Shown: one piece after another, positions 1-5,911 of the stretch
Numbering within the stretch: position 1 is the stretch's first letter
Layout of the letters: each line of letters begins with the position of its first letter
Assembly: GCA_016764415.1 (NCBI GenBank)
Contig: JAESRY010000002.1
Span: 570-6,800 of the forward strand
From: Cycloclasticus sp.
Lineage (GTDB): Bacteria; Pseudomonadota; Gammaproteobacteria; Methylococcales; Cycloclasticaceae
Length of the DNA: 6,231 nucleotides
Direction of reading: 5' to 3'
Program-made: the position numbers and the translations under genes
Notes under the pieces: model-generated
Seen by the model: only the letters and a program-made list of their open reading frames with translations
The model's database searches: none
What the model was told of the DNA's origin: nothing

Positions 1-563
1 AAATTCAGCCAAGACAGACCCGTTGACAGCGTTATGCCAACTAAAAAGAAGCTGAATAGAATGAGAGTTGCTCCTTGGAAAGCAAACAGCTGAATTAAAA
101 GGTCACTGAGTTCAAGCCCGATAATGCCGCCGGGAGTAGCAGGAATGGTGAGCCAATGTTGATAATAGTGCATATCTAGCAAGCCTGAGCCAGCTATTAA
201 GAAGACAATAAAGCTTACCCAGCGAATAACTTGGTGAGCTATTGTGTTGGAGTGGTCTGAGCGCGCTTCAGACAAGAACTTCCACGCACTGCTAAATAGC
301 ATAAAGGGAAATGCAAAAGCCATGAAGCCTAGAATCGATAGCATAAAGTCAGACAACCACGCACCAACAAGGCCTGTAATGTTGAGCGCGACCTGCCCCG
401 TGCCATGATGAGTCCAGCCAGGATCATTAACGTTGTAACTAAATAGCGCGCCTAATAAAAATAAGCCGCTTGCCAACAGCGCAAGAAAGGCCGACTCTCT
501 TAACAGTTTGACCACTTTCTGATGCGCAGGTGATGCGTTAGGTATGTTCGTTTTTTGATTCAC
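1..563 (-). CDS. ftsK: DNA translocase FtsK, N-terminal membrane part (partial, 3' end outside window)
   Basis: FtsK is the septal DNA pump that clears and aligns chromosome termini during division. Only the first 187 codons are present; the linker, RecA-like motor and gamma domain lie beyond the left edge. The translation is the FtsK 4TM domain: a short polar start, then hydrophobic segments near residues 24-43, 64-90, 112-131 and 155-187. The family's periplasmic motif after TM1 is visible (SYNVNDPGW, 42-50), as is PGGIIG at 144-149 before the last segment. The start is GTG at 563-561, directly preceded in frame by TAA, so no longer start is possible. A GTG at codon 17 is the only nearby alternative. 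No good Shine-Dalgarno precedes the first GTG. Family call is firm; the exact start is less so. The usual upstream neighbour lrp is absent. Confidence 0.9.
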   Translation of the reverse strand, partial: MNQKTNIPNASPAHQKVVKLLRESAFLALLASGLFLLGALFSYNVNDPGWTHHGTGQVALNITGLVGAWLSDFMLSILGFMAFAFPFMLFSSAWKFLSEARSDHSNTIAHQVIRWVSFIVFLIAGSGLLDMHYYQHWLTIPATPGGIIGLELSDLLIQLFAFQGATLILFSFFLVGITLSTGLSWLN

Positions 564-675
564 TTAGGCGTAAATAAATTCTAGGTTTGTTTTGTAATGT
601 ATTGTTATTTATAAATTAAATAGTTTTTTTATGATAATAAAAAGCGGCTCTAATGAATGTGCCATCTTTCACACT

Positions 676-703
676 ATCTTATCATTAACGTTCGAATTGT
701 TAA
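676..703 (-). promoter_or_regulatory. candidate sigma70 promoter for ftsK
   Basis: On the minus strand TTAACA (703-698) is followed by a 16-nt spacer and TAAGAT (681-676). This matches 5/6 of the -35 and 4/6 of the -10 consensus. It would give a leader of roughly 105 nt before the GTG of ftsK. The leader (about 564-669) is very AT-rich with no clear hairpin. This is the best match in the gap, but such matches are common in AT-rich DNA. Confidence 0.35.
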
Positions 704-725
704 GTGTTTTGAGAGTTTGATTCTT

Positions 726-730
726 ATTTA
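726..730. repeat. target-site duplication, left copy (ATTTA)
   Basis: This 5-bp direct repeat abuts the left inverted repeat of the MITE-like element and is identical to 911-915. Confidence 0.75.
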
Positions 731-910
731 GAGACCGTTGCACGAGAGCCAGTTTTCGTGAGAGCACCAACAGTAGGCGCATTAGGCGAGGCAAAAAGAG
801 GCGAAAAAGCGCAGTTTACAGAGTGTAAATGAGTATTTTGAGCCTATTTTTCTAGTGCCCCGTGTGGGTAAACGCAGTTATCGCGGAAAATGGACTCGTG
901 CAAAGGTCTC
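731..910. mobile_element. MITE-like non-autonomous element, 180 bp
   Basis: The two ends form imperfect terminal inverted repeats about 26-28 nt long. The left arm starts GAGACCGTTGCACGAG and the right arm, read in reverse complement, starts GAGACCTTTGCACGAG. After two small indels the match continues through CCA and TTTTC, for about 23 identical positions. The element is flanked on both sides by ATTTA (726-730 and 911-915), a perfect 5-bp target-site duplication. The interior has no usable ORF. It contains a short palindrome, TTTACA-GAG-TGTAAA (815-829), and purine-rich GGCGAAAAAG-type runs. Small size, TIRs, TSD and lack of coding capacity fit a MITE mobilised in trans by a transposase not in this window. 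The parent IS family cannot be named from sequence alone. Confidence 0.82.
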
Positions 911-915
911 ATTTA
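911..915. repeat. target-site duplication, right copy (ATTTA), containing the rsmJ stop codon
   Basis: The second copy of the 5-bp repeat abuts the right inverted repeat. Its last three bases (913-915) are the TAA stop of rsmJ on the minus strand, so the insertion fell at the stop codon and the duplication kept it intact. Confidence 0.75.
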
Positions 916-1692
916 ACATTTAATAACATACACGTCATAACGGGTATTAGGGCTATTAACCTCATAGCTAGGCGCCTTATCATTTAATCGCTTAGCTGAC
1001 TTTGGGCGTTTAACGACTACGCGGTGTAGCGCAGTATTTAAGGCGCTTTCAAATAAGCTTTTTTCATCGTCAGCATGGCCAACCAAATATTGTAAAACCT
1101 GCATTTCTTTTTTTATTTTTGCTGACTTCTTTCGATCTGGGTACATCGGGTCGAGATAGATAACATCAGGCCGTTGTTCATTATTGTTTCGAATGGCCAC
1201 AAGGTATTCAATTGAGTTTTGGTGCAAGCATTGCATTCGGTTAATGACAGGCGCAATGTCAGCATCATCTCTGGCACGGCTTATTGCATCAACGAGTAGT
1301 GCATATAGCGCGGGGTGTTGCTCACATAACGTCACTTGAGCGCCTAAACTAGCTAAAACAAACGCATCACGCGCCAAACCTGCCGTAGCATCAAAAATTG
1401 TCCAACGGGGGTGTTTATAAAGGCCGCAGGCTTTTGCTAGGGGCTGGTTTTTACCGCCACCATATAAGCGGCGATGTTTAGATTTCCCGGCAACAAAATC
1501 AATGTGCAGACTTAACGACTCATTATTAATATTTAATTGAACAGTTAAGCGTTTCTCTTTAACGAGTAAAAAGCCTAACAAGCCTTCAGAACTGCTGAAT
1601 GACTTAAAAATATCCTTAGCTAATAAATTTTGAACATCAGAAGCTAATGCGTCTGAATTATTTAGAATGAAAGGGAAAGCTGATGTCGGCAA
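913..1692 (-). CDS. rsmJ: 16S rRNA (guanine(1516)-N2)-methyltransferase RsmJ
   Basis: RsmJ (formerly YhiQ, DUF548) is a cytosolic SAM-dependent enzyme that methylates N2 of G1516 in 16S rRNA of the small subunit. The 259-aa product is close to E. coli RsmJ (about 250 aa). Visible family motifs are HRRLYGGG (73-80), the SAM-binding motif I DATAGLARDAF (101-111), an acidic residue at the end of the next strand (CEQHP, 123-127), the catalytic-site LDPMYP (180-185) and VVVKRP (225-230) near the C-terminus. The start is TTG at 1692-1690: the upstream frame closes at a TAG three codons earlier, and there is no ATG, GTG or other TTG in the next 35 codons. No clear Shine-Dalgarno is seen, so the start is uncertain. 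It lies 86 nt downstream of tRNA-His on the same strand, with no obvious terminator between, so read-through from the tRNA promoter is possible. Confidence 0.93.
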   Translation of the reverse strand: MPTSAFPFILNNSDALASDVQNLLAKDIFKSFSSSEGLLGFLLVKEKRLTVQLNINNESLSLHIDFVAGKSKHRRLYGGGKNQPLAKACGLYKHPRWTIFDATAGLARDAFVLASLGAQVTLCEQHPALYALLVDAISRARDDADIAPVINRMQCLHQNSIEYLVAIRNNNEQRPDVIYLDPMYPDRKKSAKIKKEMQVLQYLVGHADDEKSLFESALNTALHRVVVKRPKSAKRLNDKAPSYEVNSPNTRYDVYVIKC

Positions 1693-1778
1693 AAATATCT
1701 ATAAAGCAAAGGGATGAACCTTAATTTTAGCTGAAATAGAAAACAAGCAGGAAGTTAGTACAGGAATTTAGTCGAAAA

Positions 1779-1855
1779 TGGGGTGGATGAAGGGGCTCGA
1801 ACCCTCGACAACCAGAGTCACAGTCTGGGGCTCTACCAACTGAGCTACACCCACC
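1779..1855 (-). tRNA. tRNA-His (GUG)
   Basis: A full cloverleaf of 77 nt with encoded CCA. The anticodon stem CCAGA/TCTGG encloses loop CTGTGAC, giving anticodon GTG. The D stem is GCTC/GAGC and the T arm has GAGGG-TTCGAGC-CCCTT. The extra 5' G (position -1), opposite C73 and typical of tRNA-His, is present before acceptor strand GTGGGTG, which pairs with CATCCAC. This is the last tRNA of the three-gene transcript, 21 nt after tRNA-Arg. Confidence 0.97.
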
Positions 1856-1876
1856 ATAGTCGACTTTTTTACAGAG

Positions 1877-1953
1877 TGGTACGCTTGGCAGGACTCGAAC
1901 CTGCTACCCTCGGCTTAGAAGGCCGATGCTCTATCCAGATGAGCTACAAGCGC
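1877..1953 (-). tRNA. tRNA-Arg (UCU)
   Basis: A full cloverleaf of 77 nt with encoded CCA. The anticodon stem TCGGC/GCCGA encloses loop CTTCTAA, giving anticodon TCT, which reads AGA/AGG. The T arm is GCAGG-TTCGAGT-CCTGC. The acceptor GCGCTTG pairs with CAAGCGT, with a G-U wobble at the terminal pair 1-72, which is slightly unusual. It sits in the middle of the operon, 37 nt after tRNA-Pro. Confidence 0.97.
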
Positions 1954-1990
1954 TTCATAATTAAGCATTAAAAACGTAGATTAGATAAAT

Positions 1991-2067
1991 TGGTCGGGGT
2001 GGAGAGATTCGAACTCCCGACCCACTGCTCCCAAAGCAGTTGCGCTACCAGGCTGCGCTACACCCCG
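1991..2067 (-). tRNA. tRNA-Pro (UGG)
   Basis: A full cloverleaf of 77 nt with encoded CCA. The anticodon stem ACTGC/GCAGT encloses loop TTTGGGA, giving anticodon TGG, which with a modified U34 can read all or most CCN codons. The acceptor CGGGGTG pairs with CACCCCG; the first base is C, as usual for bacterial tRNA-Pro. It is the first gene of the tRNA transcript, about 45 nt after the predicted start of transcription. Confidence 0.97.
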
Positions 2068-2117
2068 ACTATCTAAGAAACCAATGCATAAATAATGCAA
2101 TAACTCTGTAGGTGGGC

Positions 2118-2123
2118 GATAAT
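2118..2123 (+). promoter_or_regulatory. candidate -10 of a divergent folD promoter
   Basis: GATAAT on the plus strand overlaps, on the opposite strand, the -10 of the tRNA promoter, because gATAATA is nearly symmetric. A weak -35-like ATGCAA (2095-2100) lies 17 nt upstream. Transcription starting near 2130 would give folD a leader of about 57 nt. This is inference from one good and one poor hexamer. Confidence 0.3.
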
Positions 2124-2147
2124 ACGGCACACAAGAATTTTGGTCAA
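2119..2147 (-). promoter_or_regulatory. sigma70 promoter of the Pro-Arg-His tRNA operon
   Basis: On the minus strand TTGACC (2147-2142) is followed by exactly 17 nt and TATTAT (2124-2119), each matching 5/6 of consensus. The next bases, CGCCCACC, form a GC-rich discriminator typical of stable-RNA promoters under stringent (ppGpp/DksA) control. Transcription would begin near 2113. The leader contains TTGCAT and ATGCA, which could pair in a short hairpin. The promoter lies inside the only N-terminal extension possible for folD, which argues against that extension being coding. Confidence 0.8.
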
Positions 2148-2186
2148 TGCTTCTTTATAGAAACCTCAAAAAATCATTATAAACAC

Positions 2187-3041
2187 ATGACACATCAAGT
2201 AATTAACGGAAAAAAAATTGCAGCTGAGCTTCGAACAGCAATAAAAAAACAAACCGATGCCCGCGTTTCGAAAGGGCTATCAAAACCTGGCCTAGCGGTG
2301 ATTTTAGTCGGCGAAAATCCAGCATCTGAAGTGTATGTTCGTAATAAGTGCAACGCATGTGAAGAAGTGGGTTTTTATTCATTATCTAAGACGTTCCCTT
2401 ACGGCGTTACAGAAGATGAATTATTAACATTAATAGATGAGCTAAATAATAATGTGGCTATTAATGGCATACTCGTTCAACTCCCTCTTCCTGATCATAT
2501 TGATGAAGAAAAGGTAATTGAAGCAATTAATCCATTAAAAGATGTTGATGGCTTTCACCCATATAATGTTGGTCGATTAGCTTTGCGCATGCCTATTTTC
2601 AGGTCTTGCACGCCTAAAGGCATTATGACCTTACTAAAAAGCACGGGCGTTGCACTGGAAGGCAAAGAGGCAGTGGTTATCGGCGCGTCTAATATTGTAG
2701 GGCGGCCAGTTTCATTAGAATTGTTGATGGCACGCTGTACGGTTACCACGTGCCATAGTCGCACGATTGATGTTGAAGGACATGTAAAGCGCGCTGACAT
2801 TGTTATTGCAGCTGTTGGTATTCCTGGCTTTGTGAAAGGCGGCTGGATTAAACCGGGTGCTATTGTGATTGATGTGGGTATTAATCGACTAGAAACAGGT
2901 AAATTAGCGGGTGATGTTGATTATGACGCAGCGGCTAAAAACGCTAGCTGGATTACGCCTGTACCGGGCGGCGTTGGCCCAATGACGATAGCATCGTTAC
3001 TTGAAAATACGCTACAAGCAGCGGAATTACAAAATAGCTAA
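2187..3041 (+). CDS. folD: Bifunctional methylenetetrahydrofolate dehydrogenase / methenyltetrahydrofolate cyclohydrolase FolD
   Basis: FolD is a cytosolic homodimer that oxidises 5,10-methylene-THF with NADP+ and then hydrolyses 5,10-methenyl-THF to 10-formyl-THF, feeding purine and formyl-Met-tRNA synthesis. The 284-aa product follows E. coli FolD (288 aa) with the same numbering at key sites: Y50 and catalytic K54 in YVRNK, Q98 in QLPLP (98-102), D121 in KDVDGFHP, the NADP-binding GASNIVGRP (166-174) and [10 protein letters not shown] (258-267). I chose ATG 2187. The frame stays open back to a GTG at 2112, but that would add 25 residues absent from the family and cover the tRNA promoter. 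No strong Shine-Dalgarno precedes the ATG. The gene is divergent from the tRNA operon and convergent with cysS; the two stop codons are 2 bp apart. Confidence 0.97.
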   Translation: MTHQVINGKKIAAELRTAIKKQTDARVSKGLSKPGLAVILVGENPASEVYVRNKCNACEEVGFYSLSKTFPYGVTEDELLTLIDELNNNVAINGILVQLPLPDHIDEEKVIEAINPLKDVDGFHPYNVGRLALRMPIFRSCTPKGIMTLLKSTGVALEGKEAVVIGASNIVGRPVSLELLMARCTVTTCHSRTIDVEGHVKRADIVIAAVGIPGFVKGGWIKPGAIVIDVGINRLETGKLAGDVDYDAAAKNASWITPVPGGVGPMTIASLLENTLQAAELQNS

Positions 3042-3043
3042 AC

Positions 3044-4435
3044 TTAAGCCCTACGCCAAGTTGTACTGCTACCGCTGTCTTCTAAAATAACATCCTGCTC
3101 TTTTAATTCGTCTCGAATTTGATCGGCAAGCGACCAGTTTTTATCAGCTTTTGCCTGTAGGCGCTGGTTGATTTTTTCGTCAATATCAGCCTCACTCAAC
3201 GTTTGATCTGAACCCAATGAGGACTGAAGGTATTCGTCAGGATTTTGTTCTAGCAGACCTAAAGGTTGTGCCATGGACAATAAATCAGCCACTCTATTAG
3301 CTGCTTCGTTGATGTTTGTTTTTCTTAAACGATTAATTTCATTGGCACATTCAAACAATACAGAAACAGCTTTGGCCGTATTGAAATCATCGTTCATAGC
3401 GTTTTCAAATCGGCTTATGTAGTCTGATTTAGCTGTACTTTGGACAGGCATTATTCCGCGCAGAGCAGTGTATAAACGCTCAAGCGCAGAGCGTGATTCG
3501 TTTAATTGTTCATCTGAATAATTTAGTGGACTACGGTAATGGCTAGACAGTACGAAAAAACGAATTTCTTCACCACGGTACTTTTTTAATACCTCGCGTA
3601 CGGTGAAAAAGTTACCCAAAGATTTAGACATTTTTTCATCGTCAATACGTACAAAACCATTGTGCATCCATGTGTTTACATAACGTTCGCCGGTAGCCGA
3701 TTCAGACTGAGCTATTTCGTTCTCATGATGCGGAAACTGCAAGTCCATACCGCCGCCATGAATATCAAAATGATTCCCTAAACAACACGTAGACATAGCA
3801 GAACACTCTATATGCCAACCAGGGCGCCCCGCACCCCATGGAGATGGCCAAGAAGGTTCATCTGGTTTAGCTGATTTCCAGAGGACAAAATCAAATGGGT
3901 TACGCTTGTTCTTATCCACTTCAACGCGCTCACCTGCTTGCATGTCATCTAACTGACGACCAGAAAGCTGACCGTAATTTTTAAAAGACTCCACGGCGTA
4001 ATAAACATCACCGTTTGGGCCCATGTAGGCGTTATCTTTGGTAATGAGTGTTTGAATCATAGTAACGATATTATCGATTGATTCAGTTGCTAACGGCTCA
4101 AGATCAGGTTTTAGCACATTCAGTGATGCCTCATCGCGATGCATCTCATTAATGAAACGCGTAGTTAGCTGATTGAAATCTTCCCCTGCATCGTTCGCTC
4201 TTGCGATAATTTTATCGTCTATATCAGTGATATTGCGAACGTACTTAACGTCGTAACCCAAGTGCTTTAAGTAACGCGCGACAACATCAAAAACAACCAT
4301 GACACGAGCGTGCCCTATATGACAAAAATCATAAACGGTCATGCCGCAGACATACATGCCAACGGTGTTTTTTTGTATCGGTGTAAAAACTTCCTTCTGG
4401 CGGCTTAAGGTATTATATATTTTCAGTACAGACAT
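3044..4435 (-). CDS. cysS: Cysteine--tRNA ligase CysS
   Basis: A class I aminoacyl-tRNA synthetase that charges tRNA-Cys with cysteine and ATP in the cytosol. The 463-aa product matches the E. coli enzyme (461 aa) throughout. Visible are the HIGH signature (39-42, in CHIGHARV), KMSKS (268-272), and the four zinc ligands that select the cysteine thiol: C30 (YVCGMT), C211 (GWHIECS), H236 and E240 (FPHHENE). The DALR and tRNA-binding C-terminal region follows, ending in the family's TTWRR. ATG 4435 is chosen because GGGTGA lies 5 nt upstream; a GTG three codons earlier overlaps that ribosome-binding site. A TATTAT -10-like hexamer (4468-4463) lies upstream without a convincing -35. In several gammaproteobacteria ppiB lies next to cysS; here it is not seen. 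Confidence 0.97.
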   Translation of the reverse strand: MSVLKIYNTLSRQKEVFTPIQKNTVGMYVCGMTVYDFCHIGHARVMVVFDVVARYLKHLGYDVKYVRNITDIDDKIIARANDAGEDFNQLTTRFINEMHRDEASLNVLKPDLEPLATESIDNIVTMIQTLITKDNAYMGPNGDVYYAVESFKNYGQLSGRQLDDMQAGERVEVDKNKRNPFDFVLWKSAKPDEPSWPSPWGAGRPGWHIECSAMSTCCLGNHFDIHGGGMDLQFPHHENEIAQSESATGERYVNTWMHNGFVRIDDEKMSKSLGNFFTVREVLKKYRGEEIRFFVLSSHYRSPLNYSDEQLNESRSALERLYTALRGIMPVQSTAKSDYISRFENAMNDDFNTAKAVSVLFECANEINRLRKTNINEAANRVADLLSMAQPLGLLEQNPDEYLQSSLGSDQTLSEADIDEKINQRLQAKADKNWSLADQIRDELKEQDVILEDSGSSTTWRRA

Positions 4436-4440
4436 AGATG

Positions 4441-4446
4441 TCACCC
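4441..4446 (-). promoter_or_regulatory. ribosome-binding site deciding the cysS start
   Basis: GGGTGA on the minus strand, 5 nt before ATG 4435, pairs with the anti-Shine-Dalgarno. It overlaps the upstream in-frame GTG (4444-4442), which makes that codon an unlikely start. Confidence 0.65.
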
Positions 4447-4652
4447 AATAAACGAAGGGCGAATAATAACCGATTCGTTAGCTTATTTCTTCTTAAAAAA
4501 TACTTGGAGAGCTTCTTCTTACTACGGCTTATATTGCTGATTCAGAAAATATCATTTCACCATTGCTGATGTACCTTAGTTACTTGTTCACATAGGCAAA
4601 CTCCTGTGTCAATACTGGATATGAAATTTTAAGCGCTTGATGATACTGGCCA

Positions 4653-4667
4653 CCTTATTCAATAAGG
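4653..4667. repeat. short inverted repeat, possible operator
   Basis: CCTTATT and AATAAGG are perfect 7-bp arms around a single C. It lies about 120 bp upstream of the proposed -35 of the aldolase promoter. It could bind a dimeric regulator, but a 7-bp palindrome in AT-rich DNA can arise by chance. Confidence 0.3.
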
Positions 4668-4756
4668 AAGGGTGAGCTGGTAAAGAGGTTAAAAATAAAC
4701 ATTCATCACCCAATCTTGAATGCTTGGATTTTTATCAACAACTCGTCATTGCTTAA

Positions 4757-4781
4757 CTACATTAGTTAAAACTAATAGTAG
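4757..4781. promoter_or_regulatory. inverted repeat just upstream of the aldolase promoter, candidate regulator-binding site
   Basis: ATTAGTT-AA-AACTAAT (4761-4776) is a perfect 7-bp inverted repeat. After one extra A on the right, it extends with CTAC (4757-4760) opposite GTAG (4778-4781), giving 11-bp arms with one bulge. Its right edge is only 3 bp from the proposed -35, the usual place for an activator such as a LysR-type or similar dimer. No regulator gene is present in the window, so the partner is unknown. Confidence 0.45.
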
Positions 4782-4784
4782 TCA

Positions 4785-4813
4785 CTGGCATTAATTTCAA
4801 TTGGGATTAAAAT
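4785..4813 (+). promoter_or_regulatory. candidate sigma70 promoter for the aldolase pseudogene
   Basis: CTGGCA (4785-4790) and TAAAAT (4808-4813) are 17 bp apart, matching 4/6 and 5/6 of consensus. Transcription would start near 4820, about 25 nt before the ATG. A good ribosome-binding site, AAGGTG (4831-4836), follows, 8 nt before ATG 4845. The weak -35 beside the inverted repeat suggests an activated promoter. Confidence 0.5.
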
Positions 4814-4844
4814 TACTCTTTTTAACGATTAAGGTGTATTACAG

Positions 4845-5842
4845 ATGGCTAAAAGACAAGACAGATTAACGGTAGACGACGTAAACGGCGCTTGGGCTAT
4901 TACCCCAACCCCTGCTATAGAAACGGGCGGTCACTGGAGCACCGAAGACAGCGTGGATTATGATGAAGTAGCTAAAGCGGTTGAAGGTTTAATCACTGCC
5001 GGTGTTGACGCCATTATGTACCAAGGTACCTTTGGCGAAGGCGCAACGCTTACGTGGGAAGAAAAGAAAAAATGATGGAAGTGATGGTTGAAACTGCAAA
5101 CGGCCGAGTCCCCGTGTTTGTAGGTGTTACGACCATGAATACCCGTGAAACCATTCGCCAACTTAAACACGCGAACGATATAGGCGCAGATGGCACCATG
5201 CTTGGAGTACCTATGTGGCAGCAAATTGATGTACAAGGCGCTGTTCAGTTTTATAAAGATGTTGCTGAAGCGGTACCAGAAATGGCGATTTGTGTTTATG
5301 CAAACCCAGAGGCTTTCAAGTTCGACTTCCCTGCTCCATTTTGGGCGCAAGTTGCTAGTATTCCTCAAGTCATTACTTGCAAATACATCAATATTGGTCA
5401 ATTACATTTACATACATTGGTATCGCGTAAACAAATTCGTTTCTTACCACTAGAATTTGATCACGCCGATGCTGCAAAAATGGACCCTGAGTTCCACACG
5501 GCTTTTTGGTCACCTTGTGCCTGTACTGGCCCAGAACTAACCATTCACTGGCGTGACAGCGTTAGGTAGTCCGTTAAAATAGGTGATTGGAGTGTCCCTG
5601 ATGCGTTATATGGGAAAATGATTCCTGTGCTTGCAAACTTGTTTCCGCCAGGTGGCTTTGCTGAATTTTCTCGTTACAACATTCAGCTTGAGAAAGAACG
5701 CATTAACGCAGGCGGTTGGATGAAAGCAGGCCCTTGTCGCCCTCCTTACCAGTCAGCACCCGCCAATTATTTAGAAGGTGCAGCGAAAGCCGGTGCCGGT
5801 TGGGCAGAGTTAACGAAGAAGCTTATTGACGGTAATTTGTAA
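4845..5842 (+). pseudogene. NahE-like hydratase-aldolase (DHDPS superfamily), disrupted by a frameshift and an amber codon
   Basis: Read across its lesions this encodes about 332 residues that align end to end with NahE/PhdJ-type hydratase-aldolases (NahE about 331 aa). These split trans-benzylidenepyruvates into an aromatic aldehyde and pyruvate through a lysine Schiff base. Family landmarks are all visible: NGAWAITPTP near the start, GTFGE, LTWEEK, NTRE, GTMLGVPMW, YANPEAFKFDFP with the active-site Y152, CKY with Schiff-base K180, AFW, EFSRYNI and GWMKAGPCRPPY near the end. Lesion 1: after residue 76 the frame hits TGA at 5073-5075; reading continues in the -1 frame from 5072, which fits loss of one A from the run 5067-5072. 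Lesion 2: TAG at 5567-5569 (residue 242), with the same frame continuing on both sides and the spacing to GDW unchanged. Promoter, ribosome-binding site and terminator look intact, so decay seems recent. The true substrate is unknown, and no ring-cleavage genes are nearby. Sequencing error, especially at the A run, is the main alternative. Confidence 0.85.
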
Positions 5843-5862
5843 CACCTCATCGCTAGGTTTTG

Positions 5863-5895
5863 AAAAAGCAGAACAGTAGATGTTCTGCTTTTTTT
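5863..5895. terminator. bidirectional rho-independent terminator
   Basis: AAAAAGCAGAACA (5863-5875) and TGTTCTGCTTTTT (5881-5893) form a perfect 13-bp stem with a GTAGA loop, followed by two more T. The A run on one side and T run on the other let it work in both directions, so it can end both the aldolase transcript (plus) and the convergent ald transcript (minus). The aldolase stop is 20 bp before it and the ald stop 16 bp after it. Confidence 0.9.
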
Positions 5896-5911
5896 ATGCC
5901 TAAAATTAATA

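Larger units (their letters stand above)
4436..4844. other. intergenic region between divergent cysS and the aldolase pseudogene (409 bp)
   Basis: No convincing gene is present. The longest ATG frame examined on the plus strand is 24 codons (4720-4794); it has no clear ribosome-binding site and runs over an inverted repeat and the -35 region. I see no remnant of ppiB, no tRNA and no recognisable riboswitch. The stretch holds the cysS leader at its left, two inverted repeats (4653-4667 and 4757-4781) and a promoter and ribosome-binding site for the downstream aldolase. It is long for regulatory DNA of one gene and may also hold decayed sequence. Confidence 0.6.

Noticed and set aside
731..910. 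CRISPR or small RNA gene in the repeat-rich gap between ftsK and rsmJ
   Set aside because: There are no regularly spaced direct repeats; the structure is a single pair of terminal inverted repeats with a target duplication.
1783..1971. 62-codon plus-strand frame over tRNA-His and tRNA-Arg
   Set aside because: It is antisense to two complete tRNA genes; the apparent peptide is only translated tRNA complement.
2112..2186. N-terminal extension of folD from GTG 2112
   Set aside because: It adds 25 residues with no family counterpart and spans the strong divergent tRNA promoter. ATG 2187 aligns with E. coli FolD and puts K54, Q98 and D121 at the standard numbers.
2555..2800. 81-codon minus-strand frame inside folD
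   Set aside because: Wholly antisense to folD and without recognisable motifs or a ribosome-binding site.
4436..4444. cysS start at GTG 4444
   Set aside because: The GTG is part of the GGGTGA ribosome-binding site for ATG 4435, and the extra residues do not match the family start.
4720..4794. 24-codon plus-strand frame upstream of the aldolase, possible leader peptide
   Set aside because: No good ribosome-binding site, no codon run suggesting attenuation, and it overlaps the inverted repeat and the -35 of the proposed promoter.
4958..5401. 147-codon minus-strand frame antisense to the aldolase
   Set aside because: It lies opposite a recognised coding sequence, shows no family motif, and ends inside it; a shadow frame.
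4845..5842. Three separate short genes in place of one aldolase pseudogene
   Set aside because: The three open pieces align in order and without gaps to one NahE-type protein; the later pieces lack their own ribosome-binding sites and cannot fold as separate TIM barrels.
4845..5842. Functional recoding (frameshift plus amber readthrough) as a regulatory system
   Set aside because: It needs two independent recoding events, no stimulatory structure was recognised, and a simple point change plus one missing A explains both lesions.
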